A DNA stretch of 64,000 bases from Narthecium ossifragum (Eukaryota; Streptophyta; Magnoliopsida; Dioscoreales; Nartheciaceae): the NCBI GenBank assembly GCA_963920575.1, contig OY986964.1, forward strand, positions 14,001,460 through 14,065,459, read 5' to 3'. The notes beneath the pieces are model-generated. The model made no database searches. It was not told the DNA's origin and was given only the letters and a program-made list of their open reading frames with translations. The translations under genes and the position numbers were made by a program. Below are positions 22,756 to 34,565 of the stretch, piece by piece; positions within the stretch are counted from its first letter, which is position 1, and each line of letters starts with the position of its first letter.

Positions 22756-23760
22756 TGATGTTGCTCAAATGTGTCTCATACAGTGGTCGCGGTGTAGTAG
22801 AACATAAGAGATGTCGATCCCACAGAGAGACAAGCAGAAAGGAACCAGAAATACAAATAACAATATATCGAAAACAATCAAGAGCGTTAAGAAAGTTAGA
22901 TCGAAGATTTAATGGTGATGTGAGATTAACGAATGAAATTAGGATTTAGAGAAGTCTAGGATTCAGGAACTCCTCGCTCAGACTTGGGTTCTTCTCTTAT
23001 CAATGGTACATGCAATACTCGGTTGAGGAATTCGTATCCCAATTACCTCAATTGGAAGATATGGAATTATGAATCTAGCAGAATATAAATGTCTCTTCCT
23101 ATGATCGGGTCTTCCTCGTTACAGCACTAACTCCGTCCTACCATAACCTAAGAATACACGATACCGTCTGTCACTACAGGTAGCGTGTAGCAGAGGTTTC
23201 ACGGAATAAAGCCCTAACCTTGTCTTACCAGATCTCTAAGAGTATGCAATACCGGTTGTCATCACAGGCAATGCATAATAAAGGTTTCATGAGATTAGGT
23301 AGGAAACAAAGGAGATAACTATAGGATCACAATATCATAAAAGAAGCATGACTGAAATTATAATAATGTTCAACCACATAGCAATATGTGAAGATCCAAT
23401 ACATATATAGAGTTTAAACAATAAAGATCAATACATGAACCATCGATGAAGAAGAAACTCTCGTCCTTGCTCAGTCATCTGTCTGCCATGCCTCGAAGGT
23501 TTACTCGGCCATAGAGAAGAAGAATCTTCTCTTTCCTTTGCCTTCAACTACTGTCCAAATGCCCTTGAACTGCTACCAAAAAGTCCCTTTGAATAACCTT
23601 AAGTCCTCTATTTTTAGCCTCCAAAAGAGCTACATTCAGAGGCAACTTCTATCCACCATTAGTCTAAGCAAACTAACTTTTCTCTGGAAGATCACCCAAC
23701 CCTTGCTACCCACTAAAGCATAACCTTCTATTTTTTTAAGACAACTACCAGCTATTTTGC
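22756..23760 (-). repeat. Athila C 3' LTR (right boundary uncertain)
   Basis: Read on the minus strand, it ends with the Athila/Tat signature CTCTGTGGGATCGACATC and then AACATCA at 22756. The body has the gene-free AT-rich texture of the other LTRs. The start could not be fixed because the purine tract is not obvious. Confidence 0.55.
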
Positions 23761-24654
23761 CTTTTTACACGAGCACTCTCCACTTCTTGAGACGCAAAGA
23801 CCCGGTTACTTAGAAAAATACTTAATAGTTTGTTTATTTATTTATTTATTTATTTATTTATAGGAACAATTGAGATCCCTTAAGCTTCAACTGGATCCAT
23901 GTAACGACCTCGAGCCAATGACTCCCAAGGCAGATGGTTTTAGGACACTAAATGTAGAACACTCCTCGGGCTCAAGAGTCGAATCCAGGGGCTACGAATC
24001 AAGCTCCTTATTCTCAAAAAAATTTCAACTCATATATAAAGCTAAAGGCTAAGATGACTATCAAGATTAAGACTAACATGCCTATTCCTCCGATAGACAT
24101 GATTGTTACTGCACATAAAGTGATGTGTGTGAATCACATAATATCCTACCTCCAAGTTATCATACATGACATTCATGCATCAGCCAGACCCATATGAAGA
24201 AACATGTATGATAAGCATAAAAATTTCCGACTCAAGCACAATTTCCACAATCATGCTTAATCTAACACTGTTGAACTTAATAAGGTGGCATGCATGAAGT
24301 CATGTATGCCCACACCCCCCAATCGAAAATTCACATTGTCTTCAATCTGTGCTAATCATGAAAAGAGAACAAAACGGGGTGCTGGCTTAAATATTAGATA
24401 GAACAAATAAGAATGATGAATCTAAATAGGAGCGAGGCCACCTGACAGAATAGCTTAAATCCTGCCCAAGGCTCCTCAGGGTGGCCAAATGTCACATCCG
24501 CAGAATGGTTGGTCGAAGCTCTTAAGTAAGGTAGACGGTGGTCCAAACATCCTAAAAAAAATAAAATAGCAAACAAAGCAAATGAGAACGAAAACAGACA
24601 ACCTAAAACAACCTAACCTAATCAAAAAGGGAAATGATAGATAGTAGAATGGTC
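23761..24654 (-). other. Athila C 3' noncoding region
   Basis: It contains a purine tract on the minus strand (GATTGGGGGGTG near 24311-24325). A block at 23890-24005 aligns with 56670-56790, and a shorter block at 23761-23818 aligns with 56813-56870. The order of these two blocks is reversed relative to copies A and B. A (TTTA)n microsatellite lies at 23832-23862. Confidence 0.55.
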
Positions 24655-27600
24655 ATCCCTCGTAGACAGGGTTTATGAGAGGAATGTAATGCTCATCAGT
24701 GGCCGCCTTCTCTGGGATCGGGTTTAATCGATGTCCATTGACCTTGAACAGCCTCCCATCCTTCGGGTCTTCAATCCCCACAGTCCCATTCTCAAATATT
24801 CTGCTAATAGTCTAGGGGCCTGCCCAGCGTGATCGTAGCTTCCCAGGATGTAGGTGCAGCCGTGCTTCATACAGGTAGACTTGCTACCCTTCTTGAAACG
24901 TTTTCCTCATGATCCACTTGTCATGGTAGGCCTTTGTTTTTGCCTTGAATATCCTGGAACTTTCATAAGCATCATTCTTGAGTTCCTCCAGCTCAGACAG
25001 CTGGAGTTTCCGTTCCTGACCTGCGGCATCCAAAGTAAAATTCAGTGACTTAATAGCCCAATATGCCTTATGTTCTAACACGACTGAAAGATGACATGGT
25101 TTTTCATAGACAAGGCGAAACGGCGACATCCCCAGGGTAGTCTTGTAAGCAGTGCAATAGGCCCACAATGCATCTGGTAGTCTCAAGGACCAATCTTTTC
25201 TGTTATGGCTCACTGTCTTCTCCAGGATTTGCTTGATCTCTCTGTTGGCCAATTCAGCTTGGTCATTCGTCTGTGGATGATAAGCAGTGGAAACCTTATG
25301 TGTGACTCCATACCTGCGCATCAAAGCCTCAAAAGAGCAGTTACAAAAATGTGATCCCCGGTCACTAATAATAACTCTAGTAGTACCAAATCGGGACAAA
25401 ACATGCTCTTTAAGAAACTTGATAACAGTGGAATTATCATTGTTCCTACATGCAACGGCTTCCACCCACTTAGACATGTATTCCACAAGCAACAATATAT
25501 ATAAATGCCCAAAGGAAAAAGGAAAGGGTCCCATGAAATTTATACCCCATCAATCGAAAATCTCTACAGCTCTATCATACGATCTGCAGAAAATGTTAAT
25601 ATCGCGGAATAGAGTAGGCCAGTAAAAACCACATTGAAGAATTTTAGCAGCAGTCTTTTTCATGGAAAAATGGCCTCCACATGCATAAGAGTGACAGAAG
25701 GTGATAATGCTCTCAATTTCATGATCAGGGACACAACGACGCATGATTTGGTCAGGGCAATACTTAAACAAACAGGGATCATCCCAATAAAAGTTCTTTA
25801 CCTCAACAAAAAATCTACGCTTATCATGTGCACTCCAATGGGAGGCTATCTCACCTGTCGCCAAGTAATTGACGATATGAGCATATCAGGGCAGCTGTGC
25901 AACTGAAAAGAGCTACTCACCAGGAAAATCATCCATTATTGGTGGCTCTCCTAGGGCCACGTCTGCCATCAACCTTGACAAGTGATCAGCAATGACGTTC
26001 TCCACCCCCTTCTTGTCTTTTATGGAGATATCGAATTCCTGCAAGATCAAAATCCAACGAATTATGCGAGCTTTAGCGTCCTTCTTTGTGAGAAGAAACT
26101 TAAGCGCAGCATGATCAGTAAAAATAGTAATAGGACAACCAATCAAATAAGCACGAAACTTGTCTAATGCAAAGACTATAGCTAATAGTTCTTTCTCAGT
26201 GATAGAGTAGTTCATCTATGCACTATTTAAGGGTTCGGCTAGTATAATGAATAACATGAAGTGTCCCCTCTCTTCGCTGCCCTAAGACAGCTCTTATAGT
26301 AAAATCACTTGCATCGCACATCAGTTCAAAAGGAAGGCTCCAATCAGGTGGCTGTACAATAGGTGCAGAGGTCAATTTATCAATGAAGGCTTGAAAAGCC
26401 TCTTGACAGGAAACGGTCCACTCAAAAGGGATATCCTTTATCAAAAGACTACACAAGGGACTAGCAATAGCAGAAAAGTTCTGAATAAATCTCCTGTAAA
26501 ACCCAACATGTCCTAGAAAAAATCTAACATCTTTAATAGTCTTAGGCACAGGAAGCTTTGAGATGAGATCGATTTTTGATCGATCCACTTCAATGCCTCT
26601 GGAAGAGATAATATGGCCCAACACATTGTCTGAAGGCACCATGAAGTGGCACTTCTCCCAATTAAGCACAATGTGCTTCTCTTCACACCTGACCAAGACT
26701 CACTTTAAATTCTGCAAGCATGCATCAAAAGTATTACCAAACACAGTCAAATCATCAATGTATACTTCTATGCATTCCTCTATCATATCAGCAAACATAC
26801 TCATCATGCAACGCTGGAACATAGTTGGGGCATTACACAGTCCAAATGGCGTCCTACGAAAAGCATAAGTACAAAAGGGCATGTAAAAGCCATTTTTCCT
26901 GATCCTCTAAAGCAATCTTAATCTGATAATATCCAGAAAACCATCAAGAAAACAATAAAAAAAATGTCCAACTACTCTCTCTAAGATCTGGTCTAGAAAA
27001 GGCAATGGAAAGTTATCCTTAGAGGTTGTTGCATTCAGTTTTATATAGTCTATACACATACGTCATCCTGTCACCAATTTAGTGGAGACAAAGTCTCCAC
27101 TTTCATTCTTAACAATGGTGACACCAGATCTTTTAGGCACAACCTGAGTAGGGCTCACCCACTTGCTCTCAGCAATGGGATAGATGATCGATCCTTACAT
27201 CCAATAATTTTAGCACCTCAGTTTTTACTACCTCTTTCATTGTAGGGTTCAACCTACGCTGAGGATCCCAATGAGGTACAACCCCATGTTCAAGATTAAT
27301 CTTATGGGAACAAATTAAAGGACTCATACCTTTCAGGTCTGCTATATTCCAACCAATAGGTGATTATGCTCATTCAAAACTTTGAGTAACTGCTCACCTT
27401 GTTCTGCAATTAATGCTGAAGAAATTATAAATGGGTATGTATCACCTAGACCAAGGTAAGCTTGCTTTAAACTTGAGGAAGCTTGCTTTAAACCTTGAGG
27501 AAGCGGCTTTAGATCCAGCTTTGGTGGCTCCATTGATGATGGCTTTGGTGGATGTCCTCTTTCTGGCAGTTCTTCAAACTTTGGCTGCCATGGACCTGCA

Positions 27601-28262
27601 AAGGAACAATGTTCTAAGGTAGTGCATATTTCATCAACCTCAGAATATTTATTCAAATCAAACTCAAGAGATTCAATTTCAACCGCAACAAACTCCTCTT
27701 CAGTGAGCGAGTCAATCCGGTAAGTCTGTTGGCATTCATCATCCTCATCAGGCTGCTTGGCAAGATTAAAAAAATCAATTTCTAAGGTCATATTCCCAAA
27801 AGTTAGCTTCATTAGGCCATTCCTACAATTAATTATAGCATTAGCAGTAGCAAGAAATAGTTTACCTAAAATAATGGGAATATTAGAGTCAGCAATTACT
27901 ACAACCTACATATGCAAGACTAAGAAATCAACAGGATAATAAAATTTGTCTATTTGCACAAGCACATCCTCTACTACTCCCCGTGGAGTTTTTGTGAATC
28001 TATCTACCAGTTGCAGAACAACGGATGTCGACTTAATCTGTCCTAGACCTAGTTGCAAGTATACAGAATATGGCATTAAATTGACACTTGTACCAAGATC
28101 TAATAAAGCTTGTCCTACTTTATGATCTCCAATGACACAAGACACAGTAGGACAGCCAGGATCCTTGTATTTTGGAGGAATCCTATGCTGAAGCAGTGCA
28201 CTAACCTGCTCTGTTAAAATGTTGTTTTCTCTACATGATGCAGTCTCTTCATAGTACATAAG
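24655..28262 (-). pseudogene. Athila C pol: protease, RT, RNase H, integrase
   Basis: This is a degraded polyprotein read from 28262 down. The protease has DLGTSVNLMPYS near 28060-28095. RT keeps PFGLCNAPTMFQRC and a YIDD box near 26755. RNase H keeps FELMCDASDF and [12 protein letters not shown]. The integrase zinc region near 25600-25700 retains the two His and first Cys, but the second Cys of CxxC is Tyr. The integrase core has LLVEYMSKW (Glu where the first catalytic Asp is expected), ISDRGSHF and the Glu in [10 protein letters not shown]. Many stops (for example between 27340 and 26890) and frame changes prevent expression. The 5' end is cut at 28262 by a family X fragment, so gag and the 5' LTR are missing. 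Confidence 0.85.
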
Positions 28263-28420
28263 TGTAAAGACCTGTCCCTCTAATCCTAGGTCGACCATCT
28301 GGGTCGGGCCCGTGGCTCATTGTGGACCGTAAGGGTAATTTGGTAAGTTACGTCTTGTCGGTTAGTTTCACATCCGCGTGTGCACACACTGACCTAAATT
28401 TCTATATGACTTGTAAAACA
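28263..28420 (+). repeat. Family X LTR fragment
   Basis: It starts TGTAAAGACCTGTCC and matches the outer 160 bases of the X LTRs in the orientation of 28846. It includes the GGTAATTTGGTAA and TGTGCACACACTGACC boxes. The other end is missing, so it marks a deletion junction between Athila C and the Myb/SANT locus. Confidence 0.65.
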
Positions 28421-28511
28421 TGGACATAAAAGATATGTGACATCATGCTATAGCAAACCCTTCGCTTAACCATAATTTAAAAATATGAGAGCTTAATTAA
28501 GAAATGATCAC

Positions 28512-28845
28512 CTAGACAAGTTCATCGCACCCAGTTTGGATCTTATATGCCATTTGCGCTGGGGTCATCTTCCTGCATCCCATACGGCGTCCAACGCCTT
28601 GTTCCCCAGTGGATTGTGGACCAAGTGGAATTTTCAAAGTAAACAAATGTGGGCGATCGGCATATGTGTATGTCATTTGCATGGGAGGAGGCCATATCGG
28701 TGGTTGGTATGATACTACAGGATGTGTGAAATTCGAAGATGGCTGCGTTTGGCTATTCACCCAAGGTGAGTCCAGCTGCTTCATCCAAATATTTACCCAT
28801 TTGCTCTGTAATCTTGCGTCATTGAGATATATGAATTCCTACCTC
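28512..28845 (-). pseudogene. Myb/SANT-type gene remnant, 3' piece
   Basis: A 90-codon open frame (28784-28512), extending upstream in frame to about 28830, encodes a Pro/Gln-rich C-terminal region with no domain I recognise. It adjoins the X solo LTR at 28846, whose flanks ACCTC/GCCTC form an imperfect target duplication. The upstream part resumes at 39083, so it is likely the 3' continuation of that gene. Two stops at the junction (TAG AGG TAG) mean either decay or an intron here. Confidence 0.45.
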
Positions 28846-29667
28846 TCTGAGGACCCGTACCTCCATCCTGGTCCGATCACGTTAGATCAAGAGTCTGGTT
28901 TGGGTGGTTTGGCTCGATTGGCCTTGATTTGCGATCGGTTGATCGCATCGCTGCTTTTGGACCCAATGGTAATTTGGTAAAATTACGCCTTGTCAGTCGG
29001 TTTTACACCCGTGTAGTGCACACACGGTGCATGTGATTGATTAGGTCCTTACGGCCTCGATTGAAAGTAACTTATAATACCCATTTCTATCCATTAGGGT
29101 TTCTTTGGACCATTTCGGAGGCCACGGAGGGAGAGGAGAAAAGAGAGGGTTTTAAGCCATCCTAAACCCCTAAAGCTTGGATGAGCTTTTAGATCTAATA
29201 CTTAGATGTAGGGTTTCTACCCTAACATGGTTTAGAATCTACTAGCTTAGGCTAGTGCTTGTTTGAATGCATGCTAGCCTTGAGATCTATGATTGTTGAT
29301 CTATTTCTATATGTCCCCCTATTTGTAGTAATGTTGAATTTATAGTTTCATGCCATTTGGATAGGATTTGAAGAGGTTTTAATCAAGCTATTCTCGGATG
29401 TTTGAGGTTTTCCCCCAAACCCTCTTTCACAACCATTCCTTGTCGAGATTTGGCGTTTTTCGTCGAATCGTGTTGGATTTCGAACTCGGATTGACTTGAT
29501 TATTTGATATGTTATGGAATGCCATATTAGAATACCTTCTAGATATTAAAGGTGAAATTTTTATGGATTTTTATTGGATTTGTAGCATATTCAGTTCTAT
29601 GTCTCGTATATGTAAATTATGTCATGGCCATGCCTTTCATGCCGAATAAGCTTTATGTAGTCCTTAT

Positions 29668-30715
29668 TGTTAGTGCTAATAGTGTTTTGATGATGTTTTG
29701 ATGATGCCAATATGTTCCTAAATGTTAAAATATATATGTGATCAAATATATGTTGAAAACATGCTTTAACTTTCATATTTGAGAAATGTTATTGTCCATG
29801 GATGATGCGGCTGTCAACCGTGGGATCGACCGCGGGCTATGAAGAGATCGACCGTGGAAAGCGACGGTTGATGGAAGGATCGACCGCGGAGGATAAAAGT
29901 AGCGACGGTCGATGCGACGGTCGATGGACCGATTGACCGTGGCCTATGTGACTCGGTTGAGGAGAAGCGACGGTCGAACGAGGCATCGACCCTTGGAAGT
30001 GTTTCTTCTCACAGAGCCTCACGAACAATGTGACGGTCGACCGTGAAGCTTGAAAGTCGATGCGTGGATCGACCACGGCTCAAGAAGATCGCGACGGACG
30101 ATGTGGTGAGACGATGCGACGGTCGACAGCCAGTGAGAAAACTAGCCATTAAAGAGCCATTGCAGAAAAGCAAAGTGGCTGTTGGGAGCTGCTTTTTAAG
30201 GTCTTAAAGCTCAAGTATATATGGGAAGACTCAGGAAACTTGGTGTAAGACTAAGGGAGATATTAGTTTACATTGTAACAAGTTTTAGTCTTTTTTTGAG
30301 AGCTTAAATCTTTGTAAACCTACTTCAAGTTGTGAAGTAGACTTTGTGAGAAATCTCCAAGAGTTACTTGGAGTGATTTGTAAGGTTCTCAAGCACCCGA
30401 AAGCTTGAGGGGGAGCTCCAGCAGTTGTTGGAGGATTTATAAGGTTGCCAAGCACCCGAAAGCTTGGTGAGAAAACTTGTAAGGAAGGATTACAAGTAGT
30501 GGAACCTCAAGGAGGACCTTAAGTGAAGTGGATGTGGGCAAGGTTGGCCGAACGACTATAAAATCTGGTGCAAGTTTCCTAACTCTTTCTTCATTACTTA
30601 CTTTATTTATAGTTTTCATGTCTAAACAAGCATACTAGTCTTCTAGCATTCTACCTTGGTTTTCATCTATTGTATTTCCACAAAAGAGTCCAATTCACCC
30701 CCCCTTGGAACTTCA
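29668..30715 (+). repeat. Copia-2 5' LTR
   Basis: It starts TGTTAGTGCTAATAG and ends TTGGAACTTCA, 1048 bp. It belongs to the same LTR family as Copia-1 but is clearly diverged from it. Confidence 0.9.
29811..30128. repeat. Palindrome cluster, GGTCGACC type
   Basis: About fifteen ATCGACCGYGG / GCGACGGTCGA words occur in alternating orientation in the Copia-2 5' LTR. Confidence 0.8.
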
Positions 30716-30717
30716 AT

Positions 30718-30730
30718 TGGTATCAGAGCC
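30718..30730 (+). other. Copia-2 primer binding site (tRNA-iMet)
   Basis: TGGTATCAGAGCC lies two bases after the 5' LTR. Confidence 0.9.
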
Positions 30731-30778
30731 TCGTCTCTAAATTCGAGGTTTAACGACCCTAGAAGATCCTAGGTATAG

Positions 30779-32651
30779 ATGGAAAACTAACAAGGACAAT
30801 CTACCAATAGGCCTCTCTACTTTGATGGAGAAAATTACAATTATTGGAAAACTAAGATGGAAATTTTTATCCAATCTTTAGACTATGAAGCTTGGTTTAC
30901 CATTGAGGATGGACCATTCATTCCTAGTAAAACGAATGAAGGAAGGGATGTACCCAAGCTTAAGAGTGAGTACACTCCATCCAACATAAGGAAATTGGAA
31001 ATCAATGCTAAAGCCAAATTCTTTCTTATTTATGCATTGAGCCCCAATGAATTTAGTAGAATTTCAAGTTGTAAATCAACTAAGGAAATATGGGAGAAGC
31101 TTGAAATTACTTATGAGGGAACCAACCGAATTAAGGAGACTAGGATAAGTATGCTTGTTCATGATTATGAATTGCTTAGCATGAAGGAAAATGAGTACAT
31201 TAGTGAAATGTTTACACGCTTCAATAACATTTTAAATATGCTTCAATCTCTTGGCAAATCTTATGCTAATGATGAAATTGTAAGAAAGATACTTAGGTGT
31301 CTACCTAAAGCATGGGATCCCAAGGTGACGGCGATTGAAGAAGCCAAAGACCTTTTCAAGCTATCACTTGATGAGCTCATGGGTTCACTCATGAGCTATG
31401 AGATGAGCTTAAAGAAGAACAACAATAAAGGAGAGAAGAAAGAAAAATCAGTTGCATTCAAGTCGTCATACCAAGATTCATCAAGTTCAAGTGATGAAGA
31501 ATCGGATTCGAGCGATGAGGAATTGGCATCAATTATAAGAAAAATCAAAAGGATGCTCAATCGCCAAGGAGGAAAGAAAATTTTCAAGAAGAAAACTTCC
31601 GAAGGTGAAAAATCAAACTCTACGTCATTTAATTCAAATGACATTATATGTTATGAGTGTAGAAAGCCCGGACACTACAAGCCCGATTGCCCTTGACTCA
31701 ATTCAAGAAGAAAACCTCCGAAGGTGAAAAATCAAACTCTACTTCATCTAATTCAAATGACATTATATGTTATGAGTGTAGAAAGCCCGGACACTACAAG
31801 CCCGATTGCCCTCGACTCAAGAAGCCAACAAAGAAGAATTTCAAGAAAAAGAAAGGCATGGTGGCAACTTAGAGTGAAAGCGATAAGGATTCTTCCTCCG
31901 ATGAAAAAGAGCAAGAAAAGGCAAATATTTGTCTAATGGCCATCGGGGACGAGGAAGAAGATCATGAGGTAAATGATGAGCTAGCTTTTGATGAACTTTT
32001 TGAAGCTTATCATTCCTTAGCTAAAGATTTGAAGTTCCTTAAAAAGAAATATTATGCTTCGTGTAAGGACTTGAAGAAGCTAGAACAAGAAAAACTAGGC
32101 ATCATGTATAGGATTGACTTATTGAAAAATGAGAACAAATGCATGATGAGTAAGACATTTAATGATGATCATGCCTCAATTAGAAAAGAACTTGAAAATT
32201 GCAAATGTGAGCATGATATTTTACAAAATAACTCAAATAACTTACAAAAGGAAATCATCATTTTGAGAGAATCAAAAAGGGATCTCACCCTTGAAAATAA
32301 AGATTTGAAATTACTCTTTCTAAGTTTATGAAGAGTGAGATCATACTTAATGAGATCCTTGATAGCCAACGTAGCTCATTGAACAAAAATGGAATTGGAT
32401 ATAATCCTAGGAAGGTGAATAATCTCAAAAAGATAAGCTTTGTTAAAGCATCATCTCATCCTCCTAGATTTACAAAAATACCTACTTGTCAATATTGTTG
32501 TAAAATAGGACATATTGCTCCTAATTGCTATTTAATGAAGAAGGCAAGTGCTGACACCTTTTGGATTCCAAAGCATTCATCTTATATGCACATTTCAAGA
32601 ACTAACGATAGTGGACCCAAAAAGATTTGGGTACTAAAAATCAAGACATGA
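30779..32651 (+). pseudogene. Copia-2 gag, multiply disrupted
   Basis: The start ATG at 30779 is followed by TAA at codon 4; the frame is then open to 31696. It carries the copia gag domain (YWKTKMEIF near 30840, to about 31400), a Ser/Asp/Glu-rich stretch and a CCHC zinc knuckle (CYECRKPGHYKPDC near 31650-31694). A 119-bp tandem duplication shifts the frame and repeats the knuckle. A TAG at about 31870 then breaks the tail. 31936-32331 encodes a Lys/Glu-rich coiled-coil region, and 32328-32651 has a second knuckle-like motif (CQYCCKIGHIAPNC) just before GPKKIWV, the point where SIRE-type polyproteins normally run on toward protease. Confidence 0.85.
31583..31820 (+). repeat. 119-bp tandem duplication over the gag zinc knuckle
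   Basis: 31583-31701 and 31702-31820 are nearly identical. The unit length is not a multiple of three, and the first copy ends with TGA where the second has CGA. Confidence 0.9.
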
Positions 32652-33920
32652 TTTGTGTTAGGGATGCTTGAGATCCAATTGTCAAGAAAAATTCAAAACA
32701 AAAAGGTGATATCTTGATGGTGGATGATCAAGGCATATGGTGAGGACAAAAAAATGTCTCCAAGAAAAGGAGGTAAGCTAAATAGACATCAAATGATTCC
32801 TGCAATGGTATGAAGTCTTGATTCCTCCATTTTCATTTGGCAATTCAAAATAGTTATACTAAATTTTATCCTATGATTTATTTTACTTCTGAAGTCTTTC
32901 TTATTGATTTAAAAATGAATCCTTAAAAATATTTAATCTTGGTTAAAATCTTCTATCTTGATTGATTTTAAAAGAGGTCATATGGTTATTTTTAGCATTA
33001 TAATGCTTACTGATTTGAAATGAATTTTAATCATCTTTTATAAGATATTGTGACTTGTACGCACCATAAGCCTAAAATTCTTCAAGTATTTTCATGCAAT
33101 GGAAAAGTGGTATGTGAGTTCTTAAATACTCATCTTCACACACATACACTCATGTGCCATATTTTTTATTAAATGCATGTATTCCATGTTTAATGACTTG
33201 TTTTAGCTCAAAATATTCAATTACATGTGTATGCAAAATTTCATGAGATTATTGATTCAAAAATCAGTTTAAATTAAATTTCAAAATTCATTTTCTGGAA
33301 GTGACGGTCGACCGTGAGTTCACTTAGATCGACCGTGACTACGTAATGTTCCATATAATGCTCAAATCGTAGCCGACGGTCGACCGTGAACTTTTGAAGG
33401 TCGACCGCCACTGGTTGTGTCACTTTCTTTAATGAAATTTTTCATCGCATCTCATTTTAAAAATAATTTTTCAATAATTTGTAATTGAGGGAGATAAAGG
33501 AACTTATGGTTGGGAAGTACTTTATTTGAATGGGTTCAAACATTTTTTGAAAATATATTCCCTACTTCTTTTAGTATCATGAGTATTTTAATTGATTAGA
33601 TATCTAGCATCCATTAGTGATCAATTTCTTTTTTCTTGCTCCATCCCTACTTTTTGATGATGCCATAGGGGGAGAAAAGATTGTGATGTGATCTATTGCT
33701 ACTAATCATGATATTAGTTAAAGAAGTGATTATACTAAAAGTTAAACTATCTTGTCAAAATATCATGGATAGAACTTTTCAATATCATATAACTGGTGTG
33801 CATCCTTAGTATTCATCTTAGAATACCTTTTATCAAAGAAATGGATGCATAGATTTAGGGGAGCAATAGATATTTTATCATCACATATAAATAGATTGTC
33901 ATCATAAAAAAGGAGGAGAT
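32652..33920 (+). other. Copia-2 3' internal region, no gene
   Basis: This is AT-rich and noncoding. It holds a palindrome cluster at 33304-33410, a purine-rich GGGGGAGAAAAGATTGTG word at 33669-33686, and the 3' purine tract AAAAAAGGAGGAGAT abutting the LTR. Confidence 0.7.
33304..33410. repeat. Palindrome cluster in Copia-2 internal region
   Basis: Four words occur: GACGGTCGACCGTGA, GATCGACCGTGA, GACGGTCGACCGTGA and GGTCGACCGCCAC. They are the same variant as in this element's LTRs but lie outside them. Confidence 0.85.
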
Positions 33921-34049
33921 TGTTAGTCCTAATAGTGTTTTGATGATGCCAATATATTCCTAAATATTAAAATATATATGTGATAGAATATACGTTGAAA
34001 ACATGCTTTAACTTTCATATTTGAGAAATGTTATTGTCTACGGACGATG

Positions 34050-34360
34050 CGGCGATCGACCGTGGGATCAACCGCGGGCTATGAAGAGATCGACCGTGGA
34101 AAGCGGCGGTCGATGGAAGGATCGACTGCGGAGAATAAAAGTAGCGACGGTCGATGGACCGATTAACCGTAGACTATGTGACTCGCTTGAGGAGAAGCGA
34201 CGGTTGAACGAGGCATTGACCCTGGGAAGTGTTTTTCCTCAAAGAGCCTCACGGACGATTTGACGGTCGATGCGACAATCGACTGTGAAGCTTGAAGGTT
34301 GACCACGGCTCAAGAAGATCGCAACAGAGGATATGGCGGACGATACGACGGTCAACCGCC
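34050..34360. repeat. Palindrome cluster, GGTCGACC type
   Basis: This is the 3' LTR counterpart of 29811-30128, with several words decayed (for example GTCAACCG). Confidence 0.75.
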
Positions 34361-34565
34361 AATCAAAAAACTAACCGTAAAAGAGCCGTTGCAGAAAAGC
34401 AAAGTGGCCATTAGGAGCTGCTTTTTGAGGTCTTAAAGCTCAAGTATATATGGGAAGACCCAGGAAACTTGGTGTAAGACTAAGGGAGATATTAGTTTAT
34501 ATTGTAACAAGTTTTAGTCTTATTTTGTGAGCTTAAATCTTTGTAAACCTACTTCAAGTCGTGAG

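Noticed and set aside
14529..30730. tRNA genes suggested by TGGTATCAGAGCC words
   Set aside because: They are isolated 12-13 base primer sites directly after LTR ends; no tRNA fold surrounds them.
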